This document shows, one piece after another, positions 40,844 through 45,704 of a stretch of DNA of 45,704 nt. The DNA comes from an uncultured Phycisphaerales bacterium. Lineage in GTDB: Bacteria > Planctomycetota > Phycisphaerae > WQYP01. Under the pieces are notes generated by a model. The model ran no database searches and was not told the DNA's origin. It saw only the letters and a program-made list of their open reading frames with translations. The first letter of the stretch is position 1. Every line of letters starts with the position of its first letter. Both the position numbers and the translations under genes were made by a program. Location of the stretch: positions 1 to 45,704 of the forward strand of contig CAIMWO010000048.1 of the NCBI GenBank assembly GCA_903845195.1, given 5' to 3'.

Positions 40844-42562
40844 ATGAAAGCTTCCGACTATATCGTGCAATTTCTGCATCAAAAGGGCATCCGCTGCGTC
40901 TTTGAAATGTCCGGCGGAATGATCACGCACATTCTTGACTCGCTGGCGCGCTCACAGAAGGTGAAAGTCATTTCGGTACATCACGAACAGGCCGCCGCTT
41001 TCGCTGCCGATGCGTACGGTCGCATGACCGGTTTACCCGGCGTTGCCATGGCGACGAGCGGACCGGGCGCGACTAACCTGCTCACCGGCATTGGGAGTTG
41101 CCACTTTGACTCCTGTCCCGCGATCTTTATCACCGGTCAGGTAAATCGGCATGAGCAAAAGGGTGATCGTCCGATCCGCCAGTTAGGCTTCCAGGAAACC
41201 GACATTGTCGCCATGGCTAAGCCCATCACCAAGGCCGCGTGGCTTGTCCAGGATCCCGACAAGCTTCCCGCTATGCTCGAAGATGCCTTTGAACTGGCGG
41301 TATCAGGCCGGCCTGGCCCGGTGCTCCTTGATATTCCTATGGATGTGCAACGCTGCCAGATCACCCCGGCGCCTGCCCGGCCCGGTCCATCCCCGGCGCC
41401 TCTCAGCATCGAACTCAAGGCCTTTATTCGGCAGCTTGTCTCTGCCCTTCGCGCGGCGCAACGGCCGCTGATCCTCATTGGTGGCGGCATCCGTAGCGCC
41501 GGCGTTTGCGACCAGCTCCTCGCCTTACTCGAGAGGCTCCGTATTCCCGTCGTTCATTCGCTCATGGCCGTTGATGTCCTGCCCGCCGAACACCCGCTTC
41601 GTGTGGGGATGATTGGCTCCTACGGCAATCGCTGGGCCAACCATGCTCTCGGCACGGCTGACGTGCTCATCGTCCTCGGTAGCCGCCTCGATGTTCGGCA
41701 AACCGGTGCCGATACAGAATCTTTCAAAGGCGCGCGCACCATCTTTCACGTTGACGTCGAGTCCGGCGAGATAAACAACCGGGTCGCGGGATGTATTGCC
41801 TGTGTCGCGCACTTGCGGGATTTTCTCCCCGCGGCTGCGGCGGATGCCGCCAACGTCGCCGCGCCCGCCGAGTGGTTTGCCGCCATCGCCGAACTTCGCC
41901 GCGCGTGGCCCGATACCGCCGAGTTCCAAGATGGCCGCGGCATTAATCCCAACATCTTTATGCATCAATTGGCGGGCGCCAGCGGCCGCGCTGCGGCGGT
42001 TGTCGTCGACGTGGGGCAACACCAGATGTGGGCCGCTCAATCCTTTGATCTGGGGCCTTCTCAACGCTTTCTCACCTCCGGCGGCATGGGCGCCATGGGC
42101 TTCGCGCTCCCCGCTGCCCTTGGCGCCGCTGCGGTCACAGCGCCGCGGCCTGTACTTGTAATCGCTGGTGACGGCGGCTTCCAGACAAATATCCAGGAAC
42201 TTCAGACCGTCATCCGTGAAGCATTTCCGATAAAGATCGTGGTGATCAACAATCGTTGTCACGGCATGGTGCGCCAGTTCCAACAGAGCTATTTTGACGA
42301 GCGCTACCAGTCCACGCTCTGGGGCTATTCCGCACCAGACTTCGCCGCCGTCGCCCGTGCTTACGGCTTGGACGCTATCCGCGTCGAGAATGTGCAGGAT
42401 GTACCCGCGGCAGTGGAAGGTCTGTGGGCCGATCCTCAGCGCCCCGCACTGCTCGAGGTGATCGTCGACACCTACACAAACGTCTATCCCAAGATGGCCT
42501 TCGGAAGGCCCATCACGGAGATGGAGCCGCTTGCAAAACCCTTGGATATGGAGGGGACATGA
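40844..42562 (+). CDS. ThDP-dependent enzyme of the acetolactate synthase family, YerE-like
   Basis: The 572-residue product has three ThDP-enzyme domains: 'SVHHEQAAAFAADAYGRMTG' with the catalytic Glu, 'MATSGPGATNLLTGIG', and the ThDP/Mg site 'GDGGFQTNIQELQTVIREAFPIKIVVINN' (two blocks, GDG-x~25-NN). In a CDP-dideoxy-sugar operon this fits YerE of Yersinia, which adds a two-carbon acetyl unit from pyruvate to the C4 keto group to make the branched sugar yersiniose. A house-keeping acetolactate synthase is less likely because no small subunit and no other branched-chain amino acid genes are near. It ends with ATGA overlapping a 16-codon frame. Confidence 0.85.
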   Translation: MKASDYIVQFLHQKGIRCVFEMSGGMITHILDSLARSQKVKVISVHHEQAAAFAADAYGRMTGLPGVAMATSGPGATNLLTGIGSCHFDSCPAIFITGQVNRHEQKGDRPIRQLGFQETDIVAMAKPITKAAWLVQDPDKLPAMLEDAFELAVSGRPGPVLLDIPMDVQRCQITPAPARPGPSPAPLSIELKAFIRQLVSALRAAQRPLILIGGGIRSAGVCDQLLALLERLRIPVVHSLMAVDVLPAEHPLRVGMIGSYGNRWANHALGTADVLIVLGSRLDVRQTGADTESFKGARTIFHVDVESGEINNRVAGCIACVAHLRDFLPAAAADAANVAAPAEWFAAIAELRRAWPDTAEFQDGRGINPNIFMHQLAGASGRAAAVVVDVGQHQMWAAQSFDLGPSQRFLTSGGMGAMGFALPAALGAAAVTAPRPVLVIAGDGGFQTNIQELQTVIREAFPIKIVVINNRCHGMVRQFQQSYFDERYQSTLWGYSAPDFAAVARAYGLDAIRVENVQDVPAAVEGLWADPQRPALLEVIVDTYTNVYPKMAFGRPITEMEPLAKPLDMEGT

Positions 42563-42622
42563 ACTGGAAGTTCTGTCTTCCTGTATGTGGTTCAAGCCTT
42601 TGCATATAGCGGTTTTGTGCCC

Positions 42623-42772
42623 ATGACCCTGACTTTCAGGCCGGTCCGCACGAAGGATCAGGCCGTTCTCGTCAAGGTGATCGCTGGTGCATCAAGGGTC
42701 GATTTCGATGAATATCCCTGCGGCGGCGTAGGTCGCAGTTCATTCAGTCAAATACACCAAGGCGTTTATTGA
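42623..42772 (+). CDS. small ORF of 49 codons before the flippase gene, unknown
   Basis: 'MTLTFRPVRTKDQAVLVKV...' is open from 42623 and ends in TGA overlapping the flippase ATG (TGATG), as in translational coupling. No Shine-Dalgarno is clear and I do not recognise the sequence. It may be a real small protein, the stub of a lost gene, or chance. Confidence 0.3.
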   Translation: MTLTFRPVRTKDQAVLVKVIAGASRVDFDEYPCGGVGRSSFSQIHQGVY

Positions 42773-44316
42773 TGGCGGTGCCCAGTTCTACTTCAACAGG
42801 TGAAAGCCACAAGAAAAGTGGTGGGTCGGACACTGCCGTTGGATCTCTGGGGGAACGCGCTGTGTCAGGTGTATCCTGGCTGATGCTTCAAACCATCGCT
42901 GCACGGATCATGACGCTCACCACGAATGTGGTGATCTCTCGTTGGCTGCTGAAGCGTGAAGATTTTGCCACTGCGGCCATGGCCTTCAGTCTCTGTACGG
43001 TTTTTGCGCTGTTCCAGCCGGGAAATCTCTCTGACATTCTTGTTCAGCGACACCGCCAGTTTCAGCGCTGGGCCAACAGCGCTTTCTGGCTTTCAGTAAC
43101 AGCCGGATTGAGCATATTGGCCATTGCGGGGATCTTGGCGCCAATCGGCCGGCACATTTTCAATAGTCCGATGATTCCCTGGCTCATTCTGATCCAGGGA
43201 ACTTCCATGGCCATTGGCGGCCTCAATGCCGTCTGGTCGGCGGAACAGTCCCTGCGGTTCAATTTTCGGCTGGTAGCAGCAATTTCAACCTTTGTCTCGC
43301 TGGTCGCCTCGGCCTCCACCATTTTCCTGGCGTGGCTAGGATGCGGACCATTGAGCCTCGCGCTGCCAAGTCTTTTGAGTTCTACGCTGACCATCATAAT
43401 TCTTGGGAGTCGCTCCGAATTCCGACCACACTTTGGTATCAGCCTGGCGCGGTGGCGTGGATTGATCCGCGATGCCGTGCTGCTATCGGTCGCTGGATTT
43501 TTCTCACTGGTCACGATGCAGGCCGATAACTTCTTTCTCGGGCTCTATCGCAAGAATGAACTGGGCAATTACGTTTGGGCTTACGCACTATCACTGCAGT
43601 TCGTGCAGTTGGCTTCCGGCAGTTTGCGCGGGGCGCTCCTGCCGGCCTTCACCAGTATCAACACGGACCGACAACGCTCCGAAGCTGCATTACGCCGCGC
43701 CGTTTCCCTCGTTTCCCTCGTTACGATGCCTATGTGCGTGCTGATTGTGCCGGCGATGCCGGCGGTCGTGCGCCTGGTCTTCTCGGCCAAATGGGACGGT
43801 GCCGTTCCCTTTGTCCAAATCTTCCTGCCCAGCATGGGTTTTGTTATAGTGTCTACAATTTTCGTGACGACGATGCAGTCACGGGGCTTCTATAAGCGAT
43901 ATGTTGCAGCATGCGCTCTCTTGGCTTTCCTTTTCGTCGCCAGTGTCTGGCCATCCGCCGCTTTCGGCGGACCAATAGCAGTCGCCTACGTTGTCTCTGT
44001 AATTTACGCAGGCGGTTGTTTCGTGATTCTTGGAATTTCCACTTACCAGACGCCTTTACGGGATCAGCTCAGTCTAGCGATCGCATCAATATTTCCTTTC
44101 GTTCTCGCCGCTATCAGTGCCACTTTCGCTTGGTGGGTGCAGGTTCAGGTTTGTTCCGACCCCCACGACTGGAAGGCTGGCGCACTAGCCATAGGGATCG
44201 GCGCTCCGACCTTCAGCGTGCTGGCACTTGTGTTACTAAAACGCGATGTTAAGTTATTATTCGATCGCGCACTTCCGGTCATGATCCGGAGCTCCAAATT
44301 CTTGCGAAGGAAATGA
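42772..44316 (+). CDS. polysaccharide flippase (Wzx/MATE-like)
   Basis: The 514-residue product has about 12-14 hydrophobic helices and the start 'GSLGERAVSGVSWLMLQTIAARI' (two blocks), typical of Wzx-type oligosaccharide transporters, 'QADNFFLGLYRKNELGNYVWAYA' (two blocks) in the middle and no ATP-binding motif. It should move lipid-linked sugar repeat units across the inner membrane. ATG 42772 is used rather than the adjacent TTG. Confidence 0.9.
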   Translation: MAVPSSTSTGESHKKSGGSDTAVGSLGERAVSGVSWLMLQTIAARIMTLTTNVVISRWLLKREDFATAAMAFSLCTVFALFQPGNLSDILVQRHRQFQRWANSAFWLSVTAGLSILAIAGILAPIGRHIFNSPMIPWLILIQGTSMAIGGLNAVWSAEQSLRFNFRLVAAISTFVSLVASASTIFLAWLGCGPLSLALPSLLSSTLTIIILGSRSEFRPHFGISLARWRGLIRDAVLLSVAGFFSLVTMQADNFFLGLYRKNELGNYVWAYALSLQFVQLASGSLRGALLPAFTSINTDRQRSEAALRRAVSLVSLVTMPMCVLIVPAMPAVVRLVFSAKWDGAVPFVQIFLPSMGFVIVSTIFVTTMQSRGFYKRYVAACALLAFLFVASVWPSAAFGGPIAVAYVVSVIYAGGCFVILGISTYQTPLRDQLSLAIASIFPFVLAAISATFAWWVQVQVCSDPHDWKAGALAIGIGAPTFSVLALVLLKRDVKLLFDRALPVMIRSSKFLRRK

Positions 44317-44382
44317 AAGTGCTCGGTTTAGAACGATTGGAATGCTACGTTCGATATTAACTCTAGACACGGAGAATATAGT

Positions 44383-45279
44383 TTGGGCAGAGACTCATTA
44401 ACTATTGTTATTCCGGCATATAATTGTGCAAAGTATTTGACTGCGGCCATCGTGAGCGCATTGAGGTGCGAAATTGGATGCATTCTCGTTGGCGATAACT
44501 GCAGCACGGATGATACGTTGCGAGTTGCTAGAAGTTGGGAGACCCGTTCCGGTGGTCGCGTTCGAGTGATTGCAAACCCAAGCAACATAGGGGCGCGAAA
44601 CAACTGTCAGAACCTTATGGAGAATGTGAACACCACCTACGGTCTGGTGCTAAGTGCGGATGATATTATCTCATCAGAATATGTCCGCAGCGCCGTTGCG
44701 CTGCTGGATCGCGAAGTAAAGCTGGGCATGATTGGTGCAGTCTTGCAGCGTATCGACGATGATTTTGGGCTTTCAGGCGATAGCTTCGAAGAGCCCGAGT
44801 GCCCTGTTGAGAGTTTCACGATACTTTCAGGAATATCTGCCGGAAGGCTGGCACTTGGATGGTATCCCTTTCCCGCCATGTCGGCCACGATTTTACGGAT
44901 GTCGGCATTCCGAGAGGTTGGTGGCTACAGTACGATTCTTAAGGCGACACTGGATCGGGAAATATGGTTTAGGATTGGGCGCACGCATGATGTGGCGTTC
45001 TGCAATACACCCGGCGTATTCTACCGAGTCTTGGCAACAGGAGAGACGGCCCGTTTCAAGAAGAACGACATGTGGTGTTACGAGCTAAGCAACATGTTTC
45101 GCGCCGCCAGAAAGATATGGCCCGAACCGGAGTTGCAGCCGAGGTTTCGGCGTGCGTTTCGGATCAATGGCAAGGCCTTCTTTGGCTCGGCGGTTCGCGC
45201 GGTCAAGCGAGGAGCGTGGCGCGAAGTGATGCCGCGAGTGGGTCGAGGATTCGCAGATTTGTGGAACGCCATCACTTGA
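44383..45279 (+). CDS. family 2 glycosyltransferase
   Basis: The 298-residue product has the GT-A fold start 'LTIVIPAYNCAKYLTAAIVSAL', 'VGDNCSTDDTLRVARSW' and the metal-binding 'VLSADDIISSEYV'. It has no membrane helix. TTG 44383 is the likely start: GGAG lies 8 bp upstream and the fold begins right after it. It should add one sugar to the repeat unit; specificity is unknown. Confidence 0.9.
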   Translation: MGRDSLTIVIPAYNCAKYLTAAIVSALRCEIGCILVGDNCSTDDTLRVARSWETRSGGRVRVIANPSNIGARNNCQNLMENVNTTYGLVLSADDIISSEYVRSAVALLDREVKLGMIGAVLQRIDDDFGLSGDSFEEPECPVESFTILSGISAGRLALGWYPFPAMSATILRMSAFREVGGYSTILKATLDREIWFRIGRTHDVAFCNTPGVFYRVLATGETARFKKNDMWCYELSNMFRAARKIWPEPELQPRFRRAFRINGKAFFGSAVRAVKRGAWREVMPRVGRGFADLWNAIT

Positions 45280-45704
45280 ATGTGTGCGGCGGAAGCTCCG
45301 TTTGGCGATGGTGCAATTGGCCACGACAGCGCTCTGCCGGGCTTTTTTGCGGAAGGATTAGGCCAGGGCGGTGTGCTGCTGGTGGTACCAGGTCAGACGC
45401 TGTGGTACTGGCTGAGAGAGGCAGGTAAAGCAATGGGAAAACTGCCAGCCGTAGCTGCAGATTTCAATGAGGGCGAGCCGATCAAGGACGGGAAAAATCC
45501 CCAGCAGTACCTCCAGCATTTAGCGCACGAAGATGGGCTGATAGGCGCTTCGTGCCGACATGATAACGCCGACAGAAGAGTGCTGATGGTTTCAGACTCA
45601 GAGCCGCGAGTTACTGCAAAAGCAAACAGTGTTGTAAAGAAGTAGAAGTGTCACCTTCTTAACTGAAGTAGAACTGTCACCTATCCACGGTAGTCTCCTC
45701 CGCG
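45280..45704. other. 3' end of window: probable insertion-sequence remnant
   Basis: A 121-codon frame (45280-45645) without recognisable domain lies here. Just after it the sequence AAGTAGAA(G/C)TGTCACC occurs twice as a 16-bp direct repeat with a 26-bp period (45645-45660 and 45671-45680s region), as is common at ends of IS21-like and similar elements with multiple terminal repeats. No intact transposase is visible before the window ends. Confidence 0.4.

Noticed and set aside
40844..42562. House-keeping acetolactate synthase
   Set aside because: The setting is a CDP-sugar operon, no regulatory subunit or other branched-chain amino acid gene is near; a sugar-branching role fits better.
45280..45645. 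121-codon frame as a functional gene
   Set aside because: No domain recognised, no Shine-Dalgarno, and it adjoins IS-like terminal repeats; kept only as a probable remnant.

Overview
The window looks like a chromosome segment of a Planctomycetota bacterium, probably close to Phycisphaerae. This is inferred from four things seen in the sequence: a TIGR03067-type planctomycete lipoprotein (26706-27260), Pro/Thr linkers of the 'PATRP/TTQPATQ' kind in many exported proteins, GC-rich palindromic intergenic repeats, and intergenic blocks of short word repeats. No rRNA, tRNA or CRISPR array was seen. The assignment is to phylum level at best.

Layout. (1) 1-6703, minus strand: a cytochrome c maturation operon, ccmE-ccmF-two paralogous exported proteins of unknown function-ccmA-ccmB-ccmC (ccmC cut by the window edge). 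CcmE carries Cys-X3-Tyr instead of the usual His at the haem-binding site, as in the System I* variant. (2) 6914-24122: a large multihaem cytochrome locus. A hexahaem cytochrome (minus) diverges from a plus-strand series: tetrahaem cytochrome, NHL-propeller lipoprotein, pentahaem lipoprotein, outer-membrane beta-barrel, second NHL lipoprotein, dodecahaem cytochrome. A minus-strand operon converges on it: cytochrome b/c fusion, NapC/NirT-type cytochrome, two 15-haem paralogues, thioredoxin-fold/TPR protein. By hand count the window holds 73 CXXCH motifs plus 7 longer CXnCH candidates. Together this reads as a complete route from the quinone pool through the periplasm and outer membrane to the outside. 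(3) 24492-30614: a sensor kinase, a planctomycete lipoprotein, an Imm11-like orphan, a PhnD-like binding protein paired with a HAMP/His-box protein that lacks an ATPase domain, and a segment rich in mobile and palindromic repeats, including a 164-bp MITE with a 9-bp target duplication. (4) 30668-35465: a YgbA-family gene, then ahbD, a ferredoxin, an NtrC-type sigma-54 activator and ahbC, which serve the siroheme-dependent route to haem b. (5) 35628-36222: a decayed IS200-like element. (6) 36651-45279: a surface-polysaccharide operon with rfbF-rfbG-rfbH, an SDR enzyme, a YerE-like ThDP enzyme, a flippase and a glycosyltransferase, which points to a CDP-linked branched 3,6-dideoxy sugar. The window ends in what looks like an insertion-sequence end.

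How the parts fit. The window pairs haem synthesis (AhbC, AhbD), haem attachment (Ccm) and haem use (eight multihaem cytochromes). Good -24/-12 (sigma-54) promoter matches lie before ahbD, before the tetrahaem cytochrome gene and before the cytochrome b/c operon, and an NtrC-type activator is encoded between ahbD and ahbC. This suggests one sigma-54 regulon for haem supply and extracellular electron transfer. A histidine motif, Gly-His-Pro, recurs in CcmE, in both unknown Ccm-operon proteins and in a His-rich insert of AhbD, which may mark a shared haem- or metal-handling function.
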